NCBI RefSeq assembly: GCF_900590885.1
Contig: NZ_UUON01000004.1
Coordinates: 310,001 to 374,000, forward strand
Length of the DNA stretch: 64,000 nucleotides
Direction: 5' to 3'
Origin: Pseudomonas viridiflava
GTDB taxonomy: Bacteria; Pseudomonadota; Gammaproteobacteria; Pseudomonadales; Pseudomonadaceae
Shown: positions 56,501 through 64,000 of the stretch, one piece after another
Numbering within the stretch: the stretch's first letter is position 1
How the letters are laid out: each line of letters begins with the position of its first letter
The notes under the pieces: model-generated
Database searches by the model: none
Told to the model about the DNA's origin: nothing
What the model saw: the letters and a program-made list of their open reading frames with translations, nothing else
Program-made: the position numbers and the translations under genes

Positions 56501-58111
56501 TCAGGGCTTGTCCTGATCCCTGGGCCAACTCAGGCTGAAACACGCCCCACCTAAATTATTGCTCTTGCCTATCAATGCCCGCCCGCCGTGCCAATAAATG
56601 ATGCGCCGCACAATCGACAGCCCAAGGCCATGCCCGCCGGACGCGCGGGTGCGGCTGTCGTCCAGGCGCAGGAACGGCGTGAAGATGCGTTCCCAGGCAC
56701 TCTGCGGCACGCCTGGGCCGTCGTCTTCCACGTCGATACGGCAACGCACCTGGCCCACCTGGTAACTGATCAACACCCGGCCCTGGGCGTGGCGCATGGC
56801 GTTGCTCACCAGGTTCTGCAGCGCGCGGTGCAGGTAGCGCGGCTCGGCATCGACCCAGGCGTCGTCCCAATGCGCCGAGGACAGGCAAATACCCCGGGCC
56901 ACTGTGACCTGCGGGCGCAGTGGCGATAATTCGCCGATCACCTGATCGAGCAGCGCATTCAGGTCGACCCGCTGGAAATTCAGCTCCGGCGAGCCCTGTT
57001 CCAGGCGCGCGTAGGTCAGCATTTCATCCACCAGGCCGTCGAGGTCCTGGATATCACTGTCCATGCCGTCCAGGTATTTGCGTCGGGCCTCAGGGGTTGC
57101 GGCATCGCCGAGCATCTCCAGGCCGAAACGCAGGCGCGCCACCGGCGTGCGCAGCTCATGGGAGACCGCGCGCACCAGCTCGCGCTGGATCGCCAGCAAC
57201 TGCTGCAAGTGCTCGGCCATGCCATTGAACGCTGCTGCCAGGCGCCCTACCGAATCGGCACCGCGGGCCGGCACGCGCACTTCCAGGTTGCCCTTGGCGA
57301 TACGCGTGGCCGCGGCTTCCAGGCCTTTGAGGCGGCGCTCAAGCTGACGTACCAATAGATAGACGATCAGGCCGATCAGGGTCAGGCCAATCAGGGCGAT
57401 CAGGATCAGCCACTGCGCCGGGTAAGGGTTCATCTGGAACAGCGGGCCGATTTCCAGCACCCACGGCGTACCGACCATGCCGGCGAACACACGGATGGAG
57501 TCGCCACCCTTGCCCAGGGCCATTACCGTATCGCCTTCCGACACGCGACGGCGCTGATCGTCGTCCATATCGGCCTGGTCGAGGGTCATCAGGTGCATGT
57601 CGAAGCCAAAGCCCTTGGCTTCTTTTATATCGGCCAGGCGCTGCGGCTGCTCGGCCACCGGAAAGCGCACCAGTTCGTCGGCCAGCAGGTAAATAGTGGC
57701 GCGGGCCAGTTGTTCGCTGATCTGCTGCACTTCGCCTGTAAGCACCAGTTGCGACTGCTCGCTGACCAGGCGCAACACCCGCGCCGCGTGGGGCCCGGTC
57801 TGCTGCACCAGCACCTGGCCGCGTTGCAGGCGGTTGCGTTGGCTGAGGTCCAATTGCGCATCGGCCAGCGGGCGCAGTTCCAGGGGAATGCCCAGCAGCC
57901 GCTCCCATACCGCGAGGGCGCGCTGGCGCTCGATGGCACTCATGGGTTGCAGGTTGTCGCCCATCAGCGCAAAGGTGCCATGGGCCAGGCGTTCGCGGTA
58001 CTGGCCGCTGCGTACCTCGTTGAGGAGGTGCAAGGCCAGCACGCCGAGCAGCGCCACCAGGATCAGCGCCGCGCACATGCCGCCATAAATGCGCAGGAAG
58101 ATCGAGTTCAC
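56501..58111 (-). CDS. Two-component sensor histidine kinase (PA1158 type)
   Basis: 536 residues. Membrane segments near 6-28 and 234-256 flank a large periplasmic domain. HAMP (RQLERRLKGLEAAATRIAKGNLEVRVP), HisKA with RAVSHELRTPVARLRF (His near 320), ATPase motifs NLVSNAMRHA, DDGPGVP, GGHGLGLSIVRRIIYWHGG. RstB-like topology. Stimulus unknown. Overlaps its response regulator gene by 4 bp; next to nrdA as in PAO1 PA1156-PA1158. Confidence 0.92.
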   Translation of the reverse strand: MNSIFLRIYGGMCAALILVALLGVLALHLLNEVRSGQYRERLAHGTFALMGDNLQPMSAIERQRALAVWERLLGIPLELRPLADAQLDLSQRNRLQRGQVLVQQTGPHAARVLRLVSEQSQLVLTGEVQQISEQLARATIYLLADELVRFPVAEQPQRLADIKEAKGFGFDMHLMTLDQADMDDDQRRRVSEGDTVMALGKGGDSIRVFAGMVGTPWVLEIGPLFQMNPYPAQWLILIALIGLTLIGLIVYLLVRQLERRLKGLEAAATRIAKGNLEVRVPARGADSVGRLAAAFNGMAEHLQQLLAIQRELVRAVSHELRTPVARLRFGLEMLGDAATPEARRKYLDGMDSDIQDLDGLVDEMLTYARLEQGSPELNFQRVDLNALLDQVIGELSPLRPQVTVARGICLSSAHWDDAWVDAEPRYLHRALQNLVSNAMRHAQGRVLISYQVGQVRCRIDVEDDGPGVPQSAWERIFTPFLRLDDSRTRASGGHGLGLSIVRRIIYWHGGRALIGKSNNLGGACFSLSWPRDQDKP

Positions 58112-58833
58112 AGCGGAATATCGGCGGCGGCTTCAGGGACGAACAGATAGCCTTTGCTGCGAATGGTCTTGATCAGGCGCGGATGGATCGGGTCATCGCC
58201 GATTTTCGGGCGGATGCGCGAAATGCGCACGTCGATGGAGCGGTCCTGGCCGTCATAGCCGATGCCGCGCAGGGCGATAAAAATTTCTTCGCGGGACAGG
58301 ATGCGGCCCGCATTCGCCACCAACAGCCACAGCAGGTCGAATTCGGCGCTGGTCAGTTCGATGCCGCCGTCATGCAGCCAGGCTTCGCGCAGGGCGTTAT
58401 CGACCACCAGCGGGCCGAATTGCAGGCGGCGCTGGGCCTCCACAATCGCCGGTTCCGCCGGCTCGCTGCGCCGCAGCAGGGCCTGGATGCGCGCCAGCAG
58501 CAGGCGCGGGCGCACCGGTTTGCACACGTAGTCGTCGGCGCCCATGTCCAGGCCCATCACCTGATCCATGTCGTCGGTGCGGGCGGTGAGCATCAGGATC
58601 ACGCCGTCGTAGCGCTCGCGCACCTTGCGGCAGATGCTCAGGCCGTCTTCGCCGGGCAGCATCAGGTCGAGGATCACCAGGTCCGGCTGTTCAGCAATGA
58701 TCCGCGCCGCCGCCATGGCCCCATCGCCCTCCACCGACACCCGCAGGCCATTGCTCTCCAGATAGTCGCGGGTCAACTCAGCCAGCCGCTGGTCGTCCTC
58801 GACTATCAATACCTGCCAGGCTTCTTGCTCCAT
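58108..58833 (-). CDS. OmpR-family response regulator (PA1157 type)
   Basis: 241 residues. Receiver: VLIVEDDQRLAELTRDYLE with Asp in LVILDLMLPGEDGLSICRKVR, Lys in DYVCKPVRPRLLLARI. Winged helix in the C-terminal third (GIELTSAEFDLLWLLVANAGRILSREEIFIALRGIGYDGQDRSIDVRISRIRPKIG). RstA-like. Cognate sensor kinase follows directly. Target regulon unknown. Confidence 0.93.
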   Translation of the reverse strand: MEQEAWQVLIVEDDQRLAELTRDYLESNGLRVSVEGDGAMAAARIIAEQPDLVILDLMLPGEDGLSICRKVRERYDGVILMLTARTDDMDQVMGLDMGADDYVCKPVRPRLLLARIQALLRRSEPAEPAIVEAQRRLQFGPLVVDNALREAWLHDGGIELTSAEFDLLWLLVANAGRILSREEIFIALRGIGYDGQDRSIDVRISRIRPKIGDDPIHPRLIKTIRSKGYLFVPEAAADIPL

Positions 58834-58881
58834 GCGCGATCCTCGTTGTTATTAGGTTTTTTATTGGCTAATTCGGTCAAA

Positions 58882-58970
58882 TGTGGGAGGGGGCTTGCCC
58901 CCGATAACGGTGGATCAGTTGATAAATCTATCACTGACACACTGCCATCGGGGGCAAGCCCCCTCCCACA
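58882..58970. repeat. REPIN
   Basis: TGTGGGAGGGGGCTTGCCCCCGAT ... ATCGGGGGCAAGCCCCCTCCCACA with inner dyad GTGGATCAG/CTGACAC. Lies in the 843-bp gap before nrdA. Confidence 0.88.
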
Positions 58971-59212
58971 TTTTGATCTTCAGCGGCCATACCTTATTTG
59001 TAATGTTCGCAGGGCATAACAAGGTCGATTGTAGCCATGCCCCAACACTCAAACACAAGCCGGGAAATCCATTCGGTGATCGCATTTTTTTGTGATAGGG
59101 TTCGCGCCCTCAAAAATCCAATCGGCTGTTTATAGCTTGGAATATTCAGTGACAAACGGCCGAATCCAGCAGTACTGCGGCCTACGCGGCTGTTCCACGT
59201 TTCATACACATT

Positions 59213-59233
59213 TTACCCACAGCGTTATCCACA
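59213..59233 (+). promoter_or_regulatory. Two DnaA boxes upstream of nrdA
   Basis: TTACCCACA (59213-59221, one mismatch) and TTATCCACA (59225-59233, perfect consensus), 12 bp apart start to start. They end 10 bp before the -35 hexamer of the nrdA promoter. DnaA control of nrdAB is established in E. coli. Confidence 0.7.
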
Positions 59234-59242
59234 GGTAGTGCG

Positions 59243-59271
59243 TTGCTAAGCCCCCCAAAACGCATTATCTT
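59243..59271 (+). promoter_or_regulatory. Promoter of nrdA
   Basis: TTGCTA (59243-59248), 17-bp spacer, TATCTT (59266-59271). The start would be near 59278, leaving a leader of about 400 nt (59278-59676), in which no further gene or clear RNA element was recognised. Confidence 0.6.
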
Positions 59272-59306
59272 GTAGCTCGGCGCTAAAAAAACCCTACATG
59301 TAGGGT
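59260..59306. promoter_or_regulatory. Tandem NrdR boxes
   Basis: Box 1 ACGCATTATCTTGTAG (59260-59275) and box 2 ACCCTACATGTAGGGT (59291-59306). Starts are 31 bp apart, three helical turns, as is usual for NrdR operators. Box 2 has all core positions of ACACWATATATWGTGT and lies in a 22-bp perfect palindrome (59288-59309). Box 1 overlaps the -10 hexamer. Confidence 0.72.
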
Positions 59307-59676
59307 TTTCAGCGAAAAAACCAAACACAAATCAGACAAGAAACTCAAGTTCTTTCTTGCTCCTGTTTGGTCGAATCCAGGCATTTTTTCAAGCCCAAAC
59401 CGCGCACGCGGATGGCGGCCGTTTTTCCGCTCCAACAGCGCAAAACGGTACGGGTGTTGCAGTGCTTGAAGCGGGCAACTGTCACCCAGCAGGAATACGG
59501 CCAAGGGCTTTTGCGCCCCGAACCGAAGACTTCGGCATGGAAGCGGCGCGATCAGCTCCCTTCCTCCTGTCCCGAAGTTGTTATGCCAGGCCCAGGCCTG
59601 TTGTAAGTGCTTCAGGACGGAACGGTGGGCACCGTGATGGTGCCCAAATAAATATAGAATGTGGAGACAACCCCCC

Positions 59677-62571
59677 ATGCAAACCGACACAACTCGCGAG
59701 AACCCGCAGGGCTCCGTGCCGCAGGCCGCTGATTCGAACCTGGATCTGTCTGCCACCGCACCTGGCCAATTGCGCGTGATCAAGCGTAACGGCACTGTCG
59801 TTCCTTACACCGATGACAAAATCACCGTCGCCATCACCAAAGCGTTTCTTGCAGTTGAAGGCGGCACCGCTGCCGCTTCGTCGCGCATTCACGACACCGT
59901 TGCCCGCCTGACCGAACAAGTCACCGCGACCTTCAAGCGTCGCATGCCCTCGGGCGGCACCATCCACATCGAAGAAATCCAGGACCAGGTCGAACTGGCC
60001 CTGATGCGTGCCGGCGAGCAGAAAGTCGCACGTGACTACGTGATCTACCGTGACGCCCGTTCCAAGGAACGTGCCGTGCGCTCCCCGGCCGAAGAAGCTG
60101 CCGTGCAAGCCCACCCGTCGATCCGCATCACCCTGGCTGACGGTTCGTTTGCACCCCTGGACCTGGGCCGCCTGAACACCATCATCACCGAGGCCTGCGA
60201 AGGCCTGGAAGAAGTCGACGGTGACCTGATCCAGCGCGAAACCCTGAAGAACCTGTACGACGGCGTGGCCCTGACCGACGTCAACACCGCCCTGGTGATG
60301 ACCGCCCGCACCCTGGTCGAGCGTGAGCCGAACTACTCGTTCGTGACCGCCCGCCTGCTGATGGACACCCTGCGTGCCGAAGGCCTGGGCTTCCTGGGCG
60401 TGGCCGACAGCGCCACTCACCACGAAATGGCCGACCTGTACGCCAAGGCCCTGCCGGCCTACATCGCCAAGGGTATCGAATTCGAATTGCTGAACCCGAT
60501 CCTGGCCAGCTTCGACCTGGAAAAACTCGGCAAGGCGATCAACCACGAGCGCGACCAGCAGTTCACCTACCTGGGCCTGCAAACCCTGTACGACCGTTAC
60601 TTCATCCACAAGGACGGTATCCGCTTCGAACTGCCGCAAGTGTTCTTCATGCGCGTAGCCATGGGCCTGGCGATCGAAGAGAAGCACAAAGAAGACCGTG
60701 CGATCGAGTTCTACAACCTGCTGTCGTCCTTCGACTACATGTCGTCGACCCCGACCCTGTTCAACGCCGGCACCCTGCGTCCACAGCTGTCGAGCTGCTA
60801 CCTGACCACCGTGCCGGATGACCTGTCGGGCATCTACCACGCGATCCACGACAACGCCATGTTGTCCAAATTCGCCGGCGGCCTGGGCAACGACTGGACC
60901 CCAGTGCGTGCACTGGGTTCGTACATCAAGGGCACCAACGGCAAGTCCCAGGGCGTCGTACCGTTCCTGAAAGTCGTGAACGACACCGCCGTAGCCGTAA
61001 ACCAGGGTGGCAAGCGCAAAGGCGCGGTGTGTGCCTACCTGGAAACCTGGCACATGGACATTGAAGAGTTCATCGAGCTGCGCAAGAACACCGGTGATGA
61101 CCGCCGTCGTACCCACGACATGAACACCGCCAACTGGATCCCGGACCTGTTCATGAAGCGCGTCTTCGATGACGGCCCGTGGACCCTGTTCTCGCCATCC
61201 GAAGTACCAGACCTGCACGACCTGACCGGCAAGGCCTTCGAAGAGCGTTACGAGTACTACGAAGCCCTTTCCCAGTACCCGGGCAAGATCAAGCTGTTCA
61301 AGACCATCCAGGCCAAAGACCTGTGGCGCAAAATGCTGTCCATGCTGTTCGAAACCGGCCACCCATGGTTGACCTTCAAGGACCCATGCAACCTGCGCAG
61401 CCCGCAGCAGCACGTGGGCGTGGTCCACAGCTCGAACCTGTGCACCGAGATCACCTTGAACACCAACAAGGACGAGATCGCCGTTTGCAACCTGGGCTCG
61501 ATCAACCTGCCGAACCACATCGTCAACGGCAAGCTGGACACCGCCAAGCTGGAACGCACCGTCAACACCGCCGTACGCATGCTCGATAACGTGATCGACA
61601 TCAACTACTACTCGGTGCCACAGGCGCAGAACTCCAACTTCAAGCACCGTCCGGTCGGCCTGGGCATCATGGGCTTCCAGGACGCCTTGTACCTGCAGCA
61701 CATTCCTTACGGTTCGGATGCTGCGGTCGAGTTCGCCGACAAGTCCATGGAAGCGGTCAGCTACTACGCGATCCAGGCTTCCTGCGACCTGGCCGACGAG
61801 CGCGGCGCCTACGAGACGTTCCAGGGTTCGCTGTGGTCCAAGGGCATCCTGCCGCTGGATTCGCAACAGATCCTGATCGAGCAACGTGGCCAGAAGTACA
61901 TCGACGTCGACCTGGAAGAGTCCCTGGACTGGGCGCCGGTACGTGCCCGTGTGCAGAAAGGCATTCGTAACTCCAACATCATGGCCATCGCACCGACCGC
62001 GACCATCGCCAACATCACCGGCGTATCGCAGTCGATCGAACCGACCTACCAGAACCTCTACGTGAAATCGAACCTGTCGGGCGAATTCACCGTGATCAAC
62101 CCGTACCTGGTTCGCGACCTCAAAGCCCGAGGCCTGTGGGACTCGGTCATGATCAACGACCTGAAGTACTACGACGGTTCCGTGCAGCAGATCGAACGCA
62201 TCCCGCAAGAGCTCAAAGAGCTTTACGCGACCGCCTTCGAAGTGGACACCAAGTGGATCGTTGACGCCGCCAGCCGTCGTCAGAAGTGGATCGACCAGGC
62301 TCAGTCGCTGAACCTGTACATCGCCGGCGCCTCGGGCAAGAAGCTCGACGTGACCTACCGCATGGCTTGGTACCGTGGCCTGAAAACCACTTACTACCTC
62401 CGTGCCCTGGCGGCGACCAGCACCGAGAAGTCGACCATCAACACCGGCAAGTTGAACGCTGTTTCCAGCGGCAACCATGGTGATGATTCGGTTCTCGCCG
62501 CTCCAGCCGGCCCGGCGCCAGTGCCAAAAGCCTGCGCGATCGACGAGCCGGATTGCGAAGCTTGCCAGTAA
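59677..62571 (+). CDS. nrdA: Ribonucleoside-diphosphate reductase class Ia, alpha subunit
   Basis: 964 residues from the ATG at 59677 (GGAG 12 bp before); an ATG at 59659 is in frame. Two N-terminal ATP-cone domains (about 25-125: LRVIKRNGTVVPYTDDKITVA, and about 148-240: IRITLADGSFAPLDLGRLNTI), as in P. aeruginosa NrdA. Active-site NLCTEI and PTATIANITGVSQSIEPTYQN are intact. The C terminus ends in PDCEACQ, the redox cysteine pair. Converts NDPs to dNDPs with the NrdB radical subunit. nrdB is not found in the 1.4 kb that remains downstream. Confidence 0.96.
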   Translation: MQTDTTRENPQGSVPQAADSNLDLSATAPGQLRVIKRNGTVVPYTDDKITVAITKAFLAVEGGTAAASSRIHDTVARLTEQVTATFKRRMPSGGTIHIEEIQDQVELALMRAGEQKVARDYVIYRDARSKERAVRSPAEEAAVQAHPSIRITLADGSFAPLDLGRLNTIITEACEGLEEVDGDLIQRETLKNLYDGVALTDVNTALVMTARTLVEREPNYSFVTARLLMDTLRAEGLGFLGVADSATHHEMADLYAKALPAYIAKGIEFELLNPILASFDLEKLGKAINHERDQQFTYLGLQTLYDRYFIHKDGIRFELPQVFFMRVAMGLAIEEKHKEDRAIEFYNLLSSFDYMSSTPTLFNAGTLRPQLSSCYLTTVPDDLSGIYHAIHDNAMLSKFAGGLGNDWTPVRALGSYIKGTNGKSQGVVPFLKVVNDTAVAVNQGGKRKGAVCAYLETWHMDIEEFIELRKNTGDDRRRTHDMNTANWIPDLFMKRVFDDGPWTLFSPSEVPDLHDLTGKAFEERYEYYEALSQYPGKIKLFKTIQAKDLWRKMLSMLFETGHPWLTFKDPCNLRSPQQHVGVVHSSNLCTEITLNTNKDEIAVCNLGSINLPNHIVNGKLDTAKLERTVNTAVRMLDNVIDINYYSVPQAQNSNFKHRPVGLGIMGFQDALYLQHIPYGSDAAVEFADKSMEAVSYYAIQASCDLADERGAYETFQGSLWSKGILPLDSQQILIEQRGQKYIDVDLEESLDWAPVRARVQKGIRNSNIMAIAPTATIANITGVSQSIEPTYQNLYVKSNLSGEFTVINPYLVRDLKARGLWDSVMINDLKYYDGSVQQIERIPQELKELYATAFEVDTKWIVDAASRRQKWIDQAQSLNLYIAGASGKKLDVTYRMAWYRGLKTTYYLRALAATSTEKSTINTGKLNAVSSGNHGDDSVLAAPAGPAPVPKACAIDEPDCEACQ

Positions 62572-62582
62572 GCTGAGCGCGT

Positions 62583-62652
62583 CCCGGGCTTGATCGCCCG
62601 GGATTTAATAACCCGATAAACCCTGGATACAGTTGGGTTTATCGGGTTTTTT
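62583..62652 (+). terminator. Double hairpin terminator of nrdA
   Basis: CCCGGGC/GCCCGGG (62583-62602), then AACCCGATAAACCC (62610-62623) paired with GGGTTTATCGGGTT (62635-62648) followed by T to 62652. Ends nrdA before any nrdB. Confidence 0.85.
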
Positions 62653-62662
62653 ATTGCCTGCA

Positions 62663-63760
62663 TCAAACCAAGGCAAATGCCTCGGCGCCAGCCGGTGGCT
62701 GCCCGCCTCGCTTGCCCCACATTTCTTCTCGCCCACCGATGACTGCCAGGGAATGTCCACCCCATTCGCCCTGAATCATCACCTGGTGACTGACAACACC
62801 AAGCTGTCCGCTCGCCAACTCTGACGCAGTGGTTTTTCGCATGTGGCCGCTGAGCCCCAGTCGCATCAGCCCCTCGCCACCGTCCTCACCGTCGTTGAGG
62901 CTTTGCAACGCAGCAGTAAAACTCTGCCGGGCATAACCGTCGTTGTTCTCGTTCTGCGCGCGCTTGGCGCTCACAGCAAACAGAAAGTTGGCATCGGTCA
63001 GCATGGCCGGGTTATCGCCCTCGAAGCGTGCCTGCTCTGCTGCCTGTTTCACTTCAGCCTGACTCAAGTGAAGCCGGCAGCCATCGCGCATTTGCACATC
63101 AAAGCCATCCCCCGCCGCTTTCACCTCCTTGAAAATATCCGTGGGTTTCTGGCCAAACTTCATCATTGCCGCCTTGATGGCTGAAACCGTGACGCAGTTA
63201 CCATCCGGCCCCTGCTTGAAACCTGACCAGATATTGCCGTCCTCTCGACCCATGCCGGGTTTTTTCCCGGGCTCACTGTTGTCTGGCCTGTAGTGATGGT
63301 AATTGGCCCCCTTGGTCAAGGGCTTGTTGCTCATGGACTCCGCAGGGCGATTGCGGCTTGGGTTAACCCTGCCGCTGTTGCCGCCATCACCAACGCCGCC
63401 GCGCCCCGGCGATGGTTGCGGAGCAGGCGATGGCGAAGGTTCATCGCCTGGAAAAAGGTCCGGAAACAGCCGCCTCAACAGCGCAAGCCAGCTCTGGGCT
63501 ATCTCTTTGTTTATTTGTTCGAGAATCTCCTTGAACCGGGTATCCCCCAACTCCATGCGCTTTCCATTCAGCTTGTCGCGCAGGTCCCGGGCAGTCTGGT
63601 TCCTGGAGGTTCTTTCGGCATCATCGAGTTCGCCGAGAAGCTTTTTAACGTCGTCCTTATCAGAACTTATGCGCTCTTTGGACGCCACTGAAGGGCTGAC
63701 ACCCCACAGGCCCGCCCCACTCCCACCGACCCCATGGCCGGACACCGACGAATTCCACAT
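62663..63760 (-). CDS. Putative HrpL-dependent type III effector, cysteine-hydrolase-like
   Basis: 365 residues, family not recognised. Residues 1-35 are Ser/Gly-rich with no acidic residue before Glu29 and no signal peptide, a typical type III export N terminus. Residues 36-100 are charged and helical; 104-165 are a Pro/Ser/Gly/Asn linker. The C-terminal domain (about 175-350) has GPDGNC with Cys189, in the manner of OTU or papain-like active sites, then a helix, and EWGGHSLAVIGG with His336. A perfect hrp box lies about 44 bp before the ATG, with a GGAG site between. Convergent to nrdA. Activity and secretion are inferred. Confidence 0.78.
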   Translation of the reverse strand: MWNSSVSGHGVGGSGAGLWGVSPSVASKERISSDKDDVKKLLGELDDAERTSRNQTARDLRDKLNGKRMELGDTRFKEILEQINKEIAQSWLALLRRLFPDLFPGDEPSPSPAPQPSPGRGGVGDGGNSGRVNPSRNRPAESMSNKPLTKGANYHHYRPDNSEPGKKPGMGREDGNIWSGFKQGPDGNCVTVSAIKAAMMKFGQKPTDIFKEVKAAGDGFDVQMRDGCRLHLSQAEVKQAAEQARFEGDNPAMLTDANFLFAVSAKRAQNENNDGYARQSFTAALQSLNDGEDGGEGLMRLGLSGHMRKTTASELASGQLGVVSHQVMIQGEWGGHSLAVIGGREEMWGKRGGQPPAGAEAFALV

Positions 63761-63803
63761 ACCGACCCACTCCGTAATAAAAAGATCTGCTTTCTCGGTC
63801 GGA

Positions 63804-63832
63804 TAAGTGGAAAGAAAGCCATGGTCGGTTCC
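63804..63832 (-). promoter_or_regulatory. hrp box (HrpL-dependent promoter)
   Basis: Minus-strand GGAACC (63832-63827), 16-nt spacer, CCACTTA (63810-63804), an exact match to GGAACC-N15/16-CCACNNA. HrpL is the extracytoplasmic sigma factor that drives Hrp type III secretion genes. Transcription would begin near 63797. Confidence 0.85.
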
Positions 63833-63900
63833 AACGTTGAGTTGTCATCTCCCGCCCTCGCGCTGCGTGGGAAAAGTCCGGGCGCGCATATGAAGCCCAC

Positions 63901-63925
63901 AAAAAAGCCCCTCTTTCGAGGGGCT
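63901..63925 (-). terminator. Rho-independent terminator of the edge gene
   Basis: Minus-strand AGCCCCTC (63925-63918), loop GAAA, GAGGGGCT (63913-63906), then a T tract (A 63901-63906 on plus). It follows the stop at 63946 by about 20 bp and separates that gene from the effector gene. Confidence 0.87.
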
Positions 63926-63945
63926 TCTTGTGCAGCCTTACAGCA

Positions 63946-64000
63946 TCAGGTCATCTGAATGATGGTCTGCATGATGGTGCTCTGGGTGGAGATGGTCTTG
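63946..64000 (-). CDS. Unidentified gene, 3' end only
   Basis: Only the last 17 codons are in the window. They encode KTISTQSTIMQTIIQMT, a Thr/Gln/Ile-rich C terminus with a heptad-like pattern, as seen in small secreted filament or needle proteins; this resemblance is weak. It is followed by an intrinsic terminator. Because the next gene has a hrp box, it may belong to a type III cluster (inference). Confidence 0.5.
   Translation of the reverse strand, partial: KTISTQSTIMQTIIQMT

Noticed and set aside
59367..59606. 79-residue ORF in the nrdA leader
   Set aside because: No Shine-Dalgarno, no family, and basic low-complexity composition; treated as untranslated leader.
59581..62478. 965-residue ORF antisense to nrdA
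   Set aside because: Codon-bias shadow: the reverse strand of a high-GC gene with strong third-position bias stays open. No family features.

Overview
The window is a contiguous stretch of a fluorescent-group Pseudomonas chromosome (P. fluorescens-like). Evidence: high GC; the gene order etfA-etfB / ETF-QO, moaA, TetR-rgsA-tatD-holB-tmk-mltG-pabC-fabF-acpP-fabG-fabD-plsX-rpmF-yceD-maf-sppA-HAD-rluC-rne, and dctA-AraC / phoQP / pcpS / two-component pair / nrdA, which matches P. aeruginosa PAO1 blocks PA2951-PA2976 and PA1156-PA1184; and about a dozen REP/REPIN palindromes of the kind typical of P. fluorescens. No tRNA, rRNA, CRISPR array, prophage or intact insertion sequence was seen.

Layout. 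1-8.5 kb: a c-type cytochrome, a transglutaminase / alpha-E / ATP-grasp cassette, rraB, small envelope proteins and a MocR regulator. 8.7-14.7 kb: an OmpA-like lipoprotein pair, a periplasmic binding protein, then etfAB divergent from ETF-QO, with a good sigma-70 promoter and a PsrA-type box. 14.8-28 kb (accessory metabolism): an AraC regulator divergent from an alcohol dehydrogenase, an IclR regulator with araFGH and a sugar dehydrogenase, and a GntR / ADP-ribosylglycohydrolase / NCS1 permease / PfkB kinase cluster. 28-31 kb: DUF1285 and DUF4823 proteins, moaA and a TetR regulator. 31.4-49 kb: sRNA rgsA, then replication, cell wall, fatty-acid and RNA-processing housekeeping genes, ending in rne with a leader of about 695 nt. 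48.7-62.6 kb: a Mo-cofactor accessory pair, dctA behind a sigma-54 promoter, phoPQ, a phosphopantetheinyl transferase, a two-component pair, and nrdA behind tandem NrdR and DnaA boxes.

The most interesting part is the right edge. Directly downstream of nrdA, where PAO1 has nrdB, lies an opposite-strand gene for a 365-residue protein. It has a perfect HrpL-type hrp box (GGAACC-N16-CCACTTA) about 40 bp before a Shine-Dalgarno and ATG. The protein has a Ser/Gly-rich N terminus with no acidic residue before position 29, a Pro/Ser/Gly linker, and a C-terminal domain with a DGNC motif and a late Gly-Gly-His. It looks like an undescribed type III secretion effector with a papain/OTU-like cysteine-hydrolase fold. 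The 3' end of another same-strand gene, with its terminator, runs off the window just upstream.

Other points worth a second look: pilZ is absent between holB and tatD; an orphan plus-strand terminator at 4357-4383 suggests an unannotated sRNA; Crc/Hfq-type A-rich motifs precede the arabinose genes; and the GntR/DraG/NCS1/PfkB cluster looks like an uncharacterised N-riboside salvage route.
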